From assembly GCF_009795845.1 (NCBI RefSeq), contig NZ_WTEX01000007.1, forward strand, positions 1 through 64,000: 64,000 nt of DNA, given 5' to 3'. This stretch comes from Gilliamella sp. Lep-s35 (GTDB lineage: Bacteria; Pseudomonadota; Gammaproteobacteria; Enterobacterales; Orbaceae). The notes below the pieces were generated by a model. The model made no database searches, was not told the DNA's origin, and was given only the letters and a program-made list of their open reading frames with translations. The position numbers and the translations under genes are program-made. Of the stretch, positions 46,662 through 55,129 are shown in pieces; within the stretch, counting starts at the first letter, position 1, and each line of letters opens with the position of its first letter.

Positions 46662-49600
46662 ATGAATAAAGTATACCAAACAAAATTTAATATTGTTACA
46701 GGTATTACAATTGCATGTTCTGAATTAGTTCGAAGAGCTTGTAAATCAACAGCCACAGTTGTATGCCTTGTCACTTCAGCTTTAGCCATTCCTACTTCTG
46801 CATTTGCTTTAGATTGTATAGCAAACACAGATGGATCATATTTAGTAGGTCAAAATAGTCCTAGCTGTAATAATATTAAAGCAGCTATTGTAACTCAATC
46901 AGGTAATGCTAGTTTTTATGTGCTAACTAGAAGTAAACTGCATGAGCAACTTAATGTTGGGGATACAATCTTAACAGCAAATGTTAATGGTGATTATACA
47001 GGTTTAGCAAATCAATATACTTATGGCGTTTCAGGAGGTTCAATTAACGCAGGCAATTTAAATTTTACTATTACCAACAACGGTCAAACTATGGGGCTTG
47101 CAACACATCACAATGTTGATCTAACTGCCAAAAATGTTGAATTAAATATAACTGATAATTATACCCGTGGGAGTAACTCAGGCGGTAATGTAGCATCATA
47201 TAGTATATTGGCAGGTTCTTTTGCTGATGCAGGAGAAAAAGACACTTATAACGGGAAATACAGTACAATTACTGTCGATAAATTAAAAATAAATCAAACA
47301 GCAAAAGGTGGTAAAACTCAGCCGATCTTAAATAATGGTATTCGTGCTATTCAAGGTGCCTACGAAAATTCAGGAAATGGTTCAGCAGGGCAAGTTATAG
47401 TCAATGATGATTTAGATATGACATTAACAGGAAATCGCTCTATCGGAATTTATGTCTCAGGTAATCCAACTAATCATGATACTGCCGATAAGGTTGGTTC
47501 TAGTGGTCAATTGACGCCAAAAGTGATTTTAAAAGGTGGGAAAAATACAATCACAATAAATAAAGGTAGCGACACATCGGCGTTAAAATGGGATAGTGCG
47601 GCTATAAAATTAGGTAAAACACGTAACACCGGTGAAGGTGCTGGTATTTTAGAGTCTTATGGAGAATTAACGATTGATACAACTAATGCATTAGAAGGTA
47701 GTGGTATCAAAATGATTCGTAATTCATTGCTCAAAGCAGATTATGAAAATAGTGCAACGATTATCAAAACAGGCGGTTATGCACTTGAAATTGGTACACA
47801 TGATGATGCCAACTCAACAGGCCAATTTGAGCAGGCTGCATCACATGGTGTGAAAGCCAGTTTTAAAAATGCCATATTTACTACTACTGGCACTAGCGCC
47901 GATCCTGTAATAAATGGTTCTATAGGACGTAAAGATTTAATATTTGTTGATCAAGGGCAGGTTGACACGGTTTTATCTTTTACGGGGGACAAGACAGACC
48001 TTACCGCAAATGATGCAGGTTATATTATTAATGTAAGTGGTAACTATACAGCACCTAACTATCAATTTTTTTCTAATACTTATGATTCAAATGGAACTGA
48101 ACTTGGGCACGATGCATATCAAGGATCCTCAGTCACATTTAATGCTTCGGGTAAAGGTAGTATGACAGGGTTAGTTTACAAAGGTTTAGTAAAAGTTGAA
48201 GAAGGGGAAGTTTTAGATACCAATGTAAATACTGTGCTTAATATTAATTTAAATGATAATTTTACGTGGAATTTGAAACCGAATGGTACAAGTAATATAG
48301 CAAAATTTGACAAAATTGAACTTACCAATGGAGCAACAATTAACGGCGCTTTTGATGATACAGGTAACAATAAATTTATATTAAAAGGGGATGTTATAAG
48401 TAATGGTGGTATCATTAACTTAGATAACCATTTGCATGGAAAGTATAATGATATTTTAACAATTGATGGTAATTATATGGCTTCTGGTACTGCGATGGTT
48501 AAAATGAATACCCTTTGGAACAATCCAATTGTAATGTACGATGCTAATGAACAATCAGATATACTAAAAATTACAGGTATGGCAACAGGAGTAACAAAAG
48601 TCATTCCGATAAATTCGACAGGACAAGAAAACATCATTGATGGCAATATCCGCCAAATAGCAAGTATTATTAATACAGATCCAGTAATTTATGTTGGGAC
48701 AAGTAGTAATGAACAAGTATTTCAAGGCGTTGCACATACTAATGGTGCAACCGAAGTACAATTAGCCAAACGTAAAACTGCAAATGGAGATGAATACTAT
48801 TGGACAATGCAGATAGGTAGTTTGCTACCAGTACCACAAGATCCGCAATCACCACAATCACCACAATTGCCACCAGTAGTGCTAATTAAGCCTAAACCTA
48901 TTTTATCAAGTCCAGTTGCTGGTTATGTTGCTATGGCAAAGGTCAATCAAGAACAAGGGCTTTTAAGTATTGGAACATTACACGAACGACGTGGGCAAGA
49001 TATCAAATTCAATTCTTCCCGTTATAATGGCAACAATAAATATGCAGGAGAAACATGGGGAAGAATATTAGGTAAACACCTTAAACAAAATGGGAAAGCA
49101 CGTTTAAATTATGACACAGACATGTATGGGATCCAACTAGGTCATGACTTAATCAATAATATTGAAGAAAATGGAAGCCATAATCATGTTGGTCTGTATT
49201 TGGCATATACTAAAGCTTATACTGATTTTTCTGACAAATATCGAGCTGAACACGGAAGAATTTCTCATAATAAACGTACAGGTAAAGGAAAATCAGAATC
49301 AGTAAACTTAGGATTAACCAACAGCTATTTTTCTACCGATAATAGTTATCTTGATTTAGTGGGGCAATTTTCCTATTTACGTAACAAATATGAAGCACGA
49401 AATGGGAATAATCCTCACGCCCAAAATGGTTTAAGTATGGCACTCTCAGCCGAAGCAGGGCATGCTTTTATAATAAACCAAAGTGACATTCAGCAAAACA
49501 ATTGGTTAATTGAACCTCAAGTTCAAATGGTCTATCAATATATTGATTTAGATAGCTTTAAAGATAAATACAGAAAAGTGGATCAAAATGGTCAAGATCA

Positions 49601-49898
49601 GCTAAGAGGTCGAATGGGGGTTCGAATTGCTTACAATCAAGGAAAAGCTCAACAAATAACCACAGTTTATGCTATAGGTAATATTTGGCATGATTTTATC
49701 AAACCCAATGATGTCAATATTGGTTGTGATAGGCTACGAGAAAAATATACTAGTACATGGGGCGAATTAGGACTAGGAATCAAAGCTCCATTAGGTCAAA
49801 ATATGTACTTATACGGTGATACTCGCTATGAACATGATTTTGGTAGTACTAAACGTCAAGGATATCGAGGAAATATCGGTATAGAACATAAATGGTAA
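46662..49898 (+). CDS. Large type V autotransporter with extended signal peptide
   Basis: 1078 residues. An extended signal peptide region (MNKVYQTKFNIVTGITIACS, then a second hydrophobic core ending ~SAFA-LDC) precedes a passenger of ~670 residues rich in Asn, Thr and Gly, with beta-helix-like repeats. A Pro-rich linker (~722-745, PQDPQSPQSPQLPP) and a C-terminal barrel follow; the barrel has GETWGRILGKHLKQNGKARL and ends GNIGIEHKW. The linker plus barrel is the AIDA/pertactin-type arrangement. It is probably an adhesin. It is preceded by the HlyC-like gene and ended by a terminator. Confidence 0.88.
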   Translation: MNKVYQTKFNIVTGITIACSELVRRACKSTATVVCLVTSALAIPTSAFALDCIANTDGSYLVGQNSPSCNNIKAAIVTQSGNASFYVLTRSKLHEQLNVGDTILTANVNGDYTGLANQYTYGVSGGSINAGNLNFTITNNGQTMGLATHHNVDLTAKNVELNITDNYTRGSNSGGNVASYSILAGSFADAGEKDTYNGKYSTITVDKLKINQTAKGGKTQPILNNGIRAIQGAYENSGNGSAGQVIVNDDLDMTLTGNRSIGIYVSGNPTNHDTADKVGSSGQLTPKVILKGGKNTITINKGSDTSALKWDSAAIKLGKTRNTGEGAGILESYGELTIDTTNALEGSGIKMIRNSLLKADYENSATIIKTGGYALEIGTHDDANSTGQFEQAASHGVKASFKNAIFTTTGTSADPVINGSIGRKDLIFVDQGQVDTVLSFTGDKTDLTANDAGYIINVSGNYTAPNYQFFSNTYDSNGTELGHDAYQGSSVTFNASGKGSMTGLVYKGLVKVEEGEVLDTNVNTVLNINLNDNFTWNLKPNGTSNIAKFDKIELTNGATINGAFDDTGNNKFILKGDVISNGGIINLDNHLHGKYNDILTIDGNYMASGTAMVKMNTLWNNPIVMYDANEQSDILKITGMATGVTKVIPINSTGQENIIDGNIRQIASIINTDPVIYVGTSSNEQVFQGVAHTNGATEVQLAKRKTANGDEYYWTMQIGSLLPVPQDPQSPQSPQLPPVVLIKPKPILSSPVAGYVAMAKVNQEQGLLSIGTLHERRGQDIKFNSSRYNGNNKYAGETWGRILGKHLKQNGKARLNYDTDMYGIQLGHDLINNIEENGSHNHVGLYLAYTKAYTDFSDKYRAEHGRISHNKRTGKGKSESVNLGLTNSYFSTDNSYLDLVGQFSYLRNKYEARNGNNPHAQNGLSMALSAEAGHAFIINQSDIQQNNWLIEPQVQMVYQYIDLDSFKDKYRKVDQNGQDQLRGRMGVRIAYNQGKAQQITTVYAIGNIWHDFIKPNDVNIGCDRLREKYTSTWGELGLGIKAPLGQNMYLYGDTRYEHDFGSTKRQGYRGNIGIEHKW

Positions 49899-49937
49899 GT
49901 TTTTTTCCATCATCAAAACTTATTTAAGAAAATTATT

Positions 49938-49988
49938 AATATATACGTGATTATGGTCATAATAGTAATTACGTATATATTCCTTTTT
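49938..49988 (+). terminator. Terminator after the large autotransporter
   Basis: An 11-bp perfect outer stem AATATATACGT/ACGTATATATT with an inner ATTAT/ATAAT pairing, followed by CCTTTTTATT. It is AT-rich, so moderately strong. Confidence 0.6.
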
Positions 49989-50176
49989 ATTATCAAAACA
50001 ATATATCAAAAATTTCAGAATAATTTGCTCTCATTTACTATCATTGTATTAAGTAATTCAATATCCTTGTAAAACAAAAAATTTACAATTATTATTTAAC
50101 AAGTTTAATTTTATCGTTAGATAATATAATATCACCTCTTATTTTTTTATTATTTCATACCTTAGGAATAAAATTC

Positions 50177-51760
50177 ATGAAAAAAGACATCCACCAGCAA
50201 CGTATTTTAATTCTTGATTTTGGTTCACAAGTTACCCAGTTAATCGCTCGTCGAATTCGTGAAATTGGTGTGTATTGTGAACTGTGGCCGTGGGATGTAT
50301 CGGAAGAAAAAATTAAACAATTTAATCCTAAAGGTATTATTTTATCAGGTGGTCCTGAAAGTACTACCGAACAAAACAGCCCGCGAGCACCCGAATATGT
50401 GTTTAACGCTGGCGTGCCCGTATTAGGTATCTGCTATGGTATGCAGACTATGGCAATTCAACTGGGGAAAGGAGGGCAAGTTACTGCCTCTAATCAACGA
50501 GAGTTTGGTTATGCTAAAGTTGATATTGTTGCAAAATCAAAATTAACTGATGGTATTTTGGATAGCACAAGTGAACAAGGTGTTAATCAACTTGATGTTT
50601 GGATGAGCCACGGTGATAAAGTAACAACATTGCCTGATAGTTTTACACTGATTGGGCGTACTGAAACTTGCCCATTTGCGATTATGGCTAATGACGAAAA
50701 ACAATTTTATGGTGTTCAATTCCACCCAGAAGTAACTCACACTGTAAAAGGTTTCGAGTTATTGCAACGTTTTGTGATCGACATTTGTCACTGTGAAAAA
50801 CTTTGGACACCATCTTCAATTATTACCGATGCCATTGCTCGCATTAAAGAAAAGGTTGGTAACGACAAAGTATTACTTGGTTTATCAGGTGGCGTTGATT
50901 CTTCTGTAACTGCATTGTTATTACACCAAGCTATCGGTGACCAATTAACTTGTGTATTTGTTGATCATGGTTTATTGCGCTTGAACGAAGCACAACAAGT
51001 TATGGATATGTTTGGTAATAAATTTGGCTTAAATATTATTGCGGTAAACGCCGAAGACCGCTTTTTAGCTGCATTAAAAGGTGAAGCTGATCCCGAAGCT
51101 AAACGTAAAATTATTGGGCGTGAATTTGTTGCTGTATTTGATGAAGAAGCAGCAAAACTTAAAGATGTAAAATGGCTTGCGCAAGGTACTATCTATCCTG
51201 ATGTGATTGAATCAGCAGCAGCCGACACAGGTAAGGCTCATGTGATTAAATCACACCATAATGTTGGTGGTTTACCTGAAGATATGAAAATGGGCTTAGT
51301 TGAACCATTAAGAGAGCTATTTAAAGACGAAGTACGCAAAATAGGTTTAGAACTTGGTTTACCTTATGACATGCTTTACCGCCATCCATTCCCTGGTCCA
51401 GGTCTTGGTGTGCGTGTACTTGGTGAAGTTAAAAAAGAGTATTGTGACTTATTACGTCAAGCTGATGCTATTTTTATTGAAGAACTTTATAAAGCTGAAC
51501 TTTATCATAAAGTTAGTCAAGCCTTTACTGTATTCTTACCTGTTCGTTCAGTAGGTGTAATGGGGGATGGGCGTAAATATGATTGGGTTGTATCCTTGCG
51601 TGCAGTTGAAACGGTTGACTTTATGACTGCTCATTGGGCTCAGTTACCTTATGAATTCCTTGGTCGAGTTTCTAACCGCATTATTAATGAGGTTAACGGC
51701 ATATCTCGTGTTGTGTATGATATAAGCGGAAAACCGCCAGCGACGATTGAATGGGAATAA
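50177..51760 (+). CDS. guaA: GMP synthase (glutamine-hydrolysing) GuaA
   Basis: A 527-residue enzyme converting XMP to GMP. A class I glutamine amidotransferase domain has the nucleophile in [12 protein letters not shown] and the His/Glu pair in FHPEVTHT. The ATP pyrophosphatase loop is [11 protein letters not shown]. The dimerisation domain ends PPATIEWE. Its 3' end is a well-known integration site for genomic islands, and an integrase relic follows. Confidence 0.97.
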   Translation: MKKDIHQQRILILDFGSQVTQLIARRIREIGVYCELWPWDVSEEKIKQFNPKGIILSGGPESTTEQNSPRAPEYVFNAGVPVLGICYGMQTMAIQLGKGGQVTASNQREFGYAKVDIVAKSKLTDGILDSTSEQGVNQLDVWMSHGDKVTTLPDSFTLIGRTETCPFAIMANDEKQFYGVQFHPEVTHTVKGFELLQRFVIDICHCEKLWTPSSIITDAIARIKEKVGNDKVLLGLSGGVDSSVTALLLHQAIGDQLTCVFVDHGLLRLNEAQQVMDMFGNKFGLNIIAVNAEDRFLAALKGEADPEAKRKIIGREFVAVFDEEAAKLKDVKWLAQGTIYPDVIESAAADTGKAHVIKSHHNVGGLPEDMKMGLVEPLRELFKDEVRKIGLELGLPYDMLYRHPFPGPGLGVRVLGEVKKEYCDLLRQADAIFIEELYKAELYHKVSQAFTVFLPVRSVGVMGDGRKYDWVVSLRAVETVDFMTAHWAQLPYEFLGRVSNRIINEVNGISRVVYDISGKPPATIEWE

Positions 51761-51807
51761 TTGCATTTAATATCATGTAATCTCATATTGTCTTTTTTTG
51801 TTATTTT

Positions 51808-51830
51808 AAGCCTTGTTTATCAAGGCTTTT
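51808..51830 (+). terminator. Terminator of guaA
   Basis: The stem AAGCCTTG/CAAGGCTT with a TTTAT loop is followed by TTTTAG. Confidence 0.8.
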
Positions 51831-51875
51831 TAGTCTTATTTAATCTCATGTAGTCTCATTTAAGCTTGATTTTTT

Positions 51876-51896
51876 TGACGGTATCTTTGACGGTAT
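51876..51896 (+). promoter_or_regulatory. Tandem TGACGGTAT repeat before the integrase relic
   Basis: Two copies of TGACGGTAT lie 12 bases apart just upstream of the integrase start. This is the arrangement often seen ahead of P4-type integrase genes near an attachment site, and may be arm or regulatory sites. Confidence 0.5.
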
Positions 51897-51907
51897 AGGA
51901 GATAAAA

Positions 51908-52243
51908 ATGTTAACAGAAATCAAGCTTAAATCAATAAAACCAAAAGACAAACAATATAAAATTCCAGACCGAGATGGGTTGTATATTGCTGTATCTAAA
52001 GCAGGTACGTTGTCTTTTCGTTATGATTACCGCATTAATGGGCAACGAGAAACCAGCTAGCTCAAAAGAACGGTTTAAATCTCGGTAATTTTACTGTACA
52101 TGACATGAGAAGAACTGCATCAACTCACCTACATGAGGCCGGTTACAACTCCGACTTGATAGAAAAGGCTTTAGCTCATGAGCAACGAGGTGTTAGAGCT
52201 GTTTTACAATAAAGCTGAATACTCAGGGCAAAGGCGAAAACTA
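51908..52243 (+). pseudogene. P4-type tyrosine integrase, internally deleted
   Basis: The N-terminal 50 codons (MLTEIKLKSIKPKDKQYKIP, then YIAVSKAGTLSFRYDYRING) match the DUF4102 arm-binding domain and end at TAG 52058. The middle is missing. In another frame from ~52090 comes the catalytic end FTVHDMRRTASTHLHEAGYN and LAHEQRG, then a third frame with YNKAEYSGQRR. The position right behind guaA fits an island integrase. Confidence 0.85.
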
Positions 52244-52245
52244 TT

Positions 52246-52350
52246 ACAGCTTATGCTTATTGGTATAATCATAAACGATTACATTCTTCGTTAGGCTACT
52301 TGCCTCCCGTTGAATTTAAAAAACACTTACCCCTTAATTTTTTTGTTTGA
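52246..52350 (+). mobile_element. 3' fragment of an IS3-family transposase
   Basis: The frame TAYAYWYNHKRLHSSLGYLP followed by PVEFKKHLPLNFF and TGA is an IS3-type integrase C-terminus, different from the fragment at 1-75. It abuts the integrase relic. The next ~150 bases (52351-52501) show nothing recognisable. Confidence 0.75.
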
Positions 52351-52501
52351 AAATGTGTTGCCATTCCACAATATCTATTAAACTCACGCCCAAGAAAACG
52401 GCATAGGTTAAAAGCCCTACCTCCTTTTATCCTAAGGAGTTAAAACGAATTGCACTCCATGGTGTAATCTAGTTTTTGTTTTTTTAAAAAGAAGAAAATG
52501 C

Positions 52502-53251
52502 TTAATCTGTATAATATTTTGTTTTTTCAAATCTATTGATAAAGTGTTTTCTAAACCATAATACTATCATTCTTTTTTTCTTATCTTTTTTAAATAGTTT
52601 TTTTCTATAATCAGATCGTTGTTTGATAAATTGAATTCTATCAGTGTGTATTGATGAATTTGAGAGGTTTTTGTCATTTGTTGTAATTAAGCAGGGTAAT
52701 GTTGCATATAATTTAACTCCTGTGCATAATTTAATTATTCTAAACATATCAGCTTCATAGCGAATAGGATATAAAAATTTAATTAGCTTTTTGGCTGTCT
52801 CGTTCGTTACGATGTATCCAGTAGCTCTAACAGCTCTTGTTACCTCAAATATGTTAAAGTTGTCTAAGTTGAATTTTTTATTAACAAGGTAATGAAAATC
52901 CGCTGTTAATAAAAAAATTCCTTTTTTGTCATTTTTGCTTTTAAAACTATTTAAAAAGTTAGGTAGTTTTTCATCTAATACTGCATCATCTTCAAGAATT
53001 AAAGCGTAGGGTAAATTGTTTTGTATTATTTTTTTATATACATTTATGTGGCTTAATGCACAGCCTATTTCCCCTTTAGTTAAAAAATTATTTGGATAAT
53101 CGTAGACTGCATTTTGAATGAATTCTTCAGATAAAGCATTACCATCGACGGCATTATAAATTTCAAAGTTTAGGTTTAGTTTTTCACATTCCTTTTTTAT
53201 ATGTTCTTTTTTAGCTGGTTCTCTTTCTAAATTTATTATAAAAATCTTCAT
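52502..53251 (-). CDS. Glycosyltransferase family 25 (LPS-type) protein
   Basis: A 249-residue cytoplasmic glycosyltransferase. It starts KIFIINLEREPAKKEHIKKE, has GEIGCALSHINVYKKII, the metal-binding LILEDDAVL and a YPIRYEADMF-like acceptor block. The family adds galactose or glucose to lipooligosaccharide cores. The gene is AT-richer than guaA and is likely the surviving cargo of the guaA island. Confidence 0.85.
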   Translation of the reverse strand: MKIFIINLEREPAKKEHIKKECEKLNLNFEIYNAVDGNALSEEFIQNAVYDYPNNFLTKGEIGCALSHINVYKKIIQNNLPYALILEDDAVLDEKLPNFLNSFKSKNDKKGIFLLTADFHYLVNKKFNLDNFNIFEVTRAVRATGYIVTNETAKKLIKFLYPIRYEADMFRIIKLCTGVKLYATLPCLITTNDKNLSNSSIHTDRIQFIKQRSDYRKKLFKKDKKKRMIVLWFRKHFINRFEKTKYYTD

Positions 53252-53463
53252 GTTATTTACTTTTCTTAGAACAATATTTAAAGTATATCATGCTAATAAA
53301 AATATAAAAAATGATAAAAAACTTATTAACAAATGATCTATAAAAATGATTGACTTAAGTATATACTCTTTATCAATTAAATTGGATTATAATGGTGTAT
53401 ATTAATAGTGAGTAATTCAATTGTAAGTATTTATTTTCACCAATATTTTAAGGATCTTTTAAT

Positions 53464-53934
53464 ATGATTTTAGGTAATATTAATCATTTAAGGCTAGTTC
53501 CTTATTTGCCTAGCAAAATAAAACAATCAATTGAGTACATTAAAGATAACGTTAATATTAATACGCCTGTGGGGCGTTATGATATTGATGGTGATAATAT
53601 GTTTTTTATGGTGTCAGATAGTCGATCACGTTATATTGATGAGGCTAATCCTGAATATCATGAAAAATATATCGATGTTCAGATTGTTTTAGAAGGGCGA
53701 GAGGGAATGGCGGTGTGCACGTTACCACCTTATACTAAAGTGTTAGACGATAAATTAGCAGAAAGCGATATTGCTTTTATCAAAACACCAAAAGAGGAAA
53801 CAATGCTAACATTGCAACCAAATGATTTTATTGTTTTTTTACCTAACGAAGTACATAAGCCACTTTGTGCTATTGATAATAAGATTGAAACAGTTCGTAA
53901 AGTTGTGGTGAAAATCGCGCTGGATTATTTATAA
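53464..53934 (+). CDS. YhcH/YjgK/YiaL-family (DUF386) sugar anomerase-like protein
   Basis: A 156-residue cupin-like protein with GRYDIDGDNMFFMVSDS, the metal-site PEYHEKYIDVQIVLEG and FLPNEVHKPLC. Members such as NanQ (YhcH) speed sugar anomerisation, for example of sialic acid. Here it lies 24 bases before kdgK, so it may act on a hexuronate/ketodeoxygluconate intermediate (inference). Confidence 0.85.
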   Translation: MILGNINHLRLVPYLPSKIKQSIEYIKDNVNINTPVGRYDIDGDNMFFMVSDSRSRYIDEANPEYHEKYIDVQIVLEGREGMAVCTLPPYTKVLDDKLAESDIAFIKTPKEETMLTLQPNDFIVFLPNEVHKPLCAIDNKIETVRKVVVKIALDYL

Positions 53935-53958
53935 TTAAGTCAAGGGTATAGGTATAAT

Positions 53959-54894
53959 ATGACGACAAATATCGCTGTGATTGGCGAATGCATGATTGAA
54001 TTGTCGATAAAACAAGGTTCGACTACACGAGGTTTTGGTGGTGATACGCTTAATACCTCTGTTTATTTATCACGTTTATTAAAAGGTCGTGATTTTTCGA
54101 TTCATTATGTGACAGGGCTTGGTACCGATCCTTTTAGTCAAGAGATGTTAGATAGTTGGCAAAAAGAAAATATTCAAACTGATTTAGTACAAAGAATGGC
54201 AGATAAGATGCCTGGTCTTTATTCTATCGTGACCGATGAGCAAGGTGAGCGCTCTTTTTATTACTGGCGTAATGATGCAGCAGCTAAATTTTGGTTGAAA
54301 ACAGCTGAAACAGACAGAATAATTCAGCAAATTGAACATTACGATTATGTATATTTAAGTGGTATTAGTATTGCGATTTTAGATGCTGAAAGTATCCTTA
54401 AATTATTAGATCTTTTAAAACAAGTTAAGTCTAATGGTGGTAAAGTTATTTTTGATAATAACTTTCGCCCACGTTTATGGCATAGTCTTGATTTGGCACG
54501 TAGTGTTTATGCTGATATTCTTAGCTTGACCGATATTGCATTTTTAACATTAGATGACGAAGATTTGTTATGGGGTAAACTGCCTTATGAACAAGTGATT
54601 GAGCGTACAAAACAATTTGGTGTAACAGAAATTATTATTAAACGCGGTAGCGATAGCTGTATTATTGATTCAGCTGAAGGGCGTTTTGAAGTTCCAGCTA
54701 ATAAGATTGCAAAAGATAAAGTGATTGATACTACCGCTGCAGGCGATTCATTTAGTGCAGGATACCTTGGTGCGCGCCTAACAGGACAAAACCCATCACA
54801 ATCTGCATTACAAGGCCATTTAGTTGCCGGTACGGTGATACAATATCGCGGTGCAATTATTCCTGTTGATGCTACCCCTAAATTAATTGATTAA
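53959..54894 (+). CDS. kdgK: 2-dehydro-3-deoxygluconokinase KdgK
   Basis: A 311-residue PfkB-family kinase phosphorylating KDG to KDPG for the Entner-Doudoroff route. It starts IAVIGECMIELS, with FGGDTLNTSVYLSR, the FYYWRNDAAAKFW block, FDNNFRPRLW and the catalytic DTTAAGDSFSAGYLGARL. All fit E. coli KdgK closely. Confidence 0.93.
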   Translation: MTTNIAVIGECMIELSIKQGSTTRGFGGDTLNTSVYLSRLLKGRDFSIHYVTGLGTDPFSQEMLDSWQKENIQTDLVQRMADKMPGLYSIVTDEQGERSFYYWRNDAAAKFWLKTAETDRIIQQIEHYDYVYLSGISIAILDAESILKLLDLLKQVKSNGGKVIFDNNFRPRLWHSLDLARSVYADILSLTDIAFLTLDDEDLLWGKLPYEQVIERTKQFGVTEIIIKRGSDSCIIDSAEGRFEVPANKIAKDKVIDTTAAGDSFSAGYLGARLTGQNPSQSALQGHLVAGTVIQYRGAIIPVDATPKLID

Positions 54895-54918
54895 TCAATT
54901 ATTTTTGTAAAAACGGCC

Positions 54919-54944
54919 AAAACGGTCATTGATGACCGTTTTTT
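54919..54944 (+). terminator. Terminator of kdgK
   Basis: A perfect 11-bp stem AAAACGGTCAT/ATGACCGTTTT with a two-base loop, followed by further T. Confidence 0.85.
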
Positions 54945-55067
54945 GTTTTAAGTTAGAAATAACATTTTCAATTAATATTCTTATCAAAATCTTTATAAAA
55001 ATTACTTCTTGATGTAAAACAGTGATCAGTTATTTGTCTATATAGTAGTGTATTTAATCTGTTCTCA

Positions 55068-55083
55068 CTGGTACAATATACAG
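55068..55083 (+). promoter_or_regulatory. LexA (SOS) box upstream of uvrA
   Basis: CTGGTACAATATACAG fits CTGT-N8-ACAG with one mismatch and lies 46 bases before the uvrA start, where SOS control is expected. Confidence 0.7.
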
Positions 55084-55129
55084 TTAAATTTCCATCCATT
55101 TTGTTTGAAAACAAATATAAGAGAGATCT

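Noticed and set aside
51761-51900. tRNA gene as the attachment site of the island
   Set aside because: No tRNA cloverleaf was found; the guaA 3' end itself is the likelier site.
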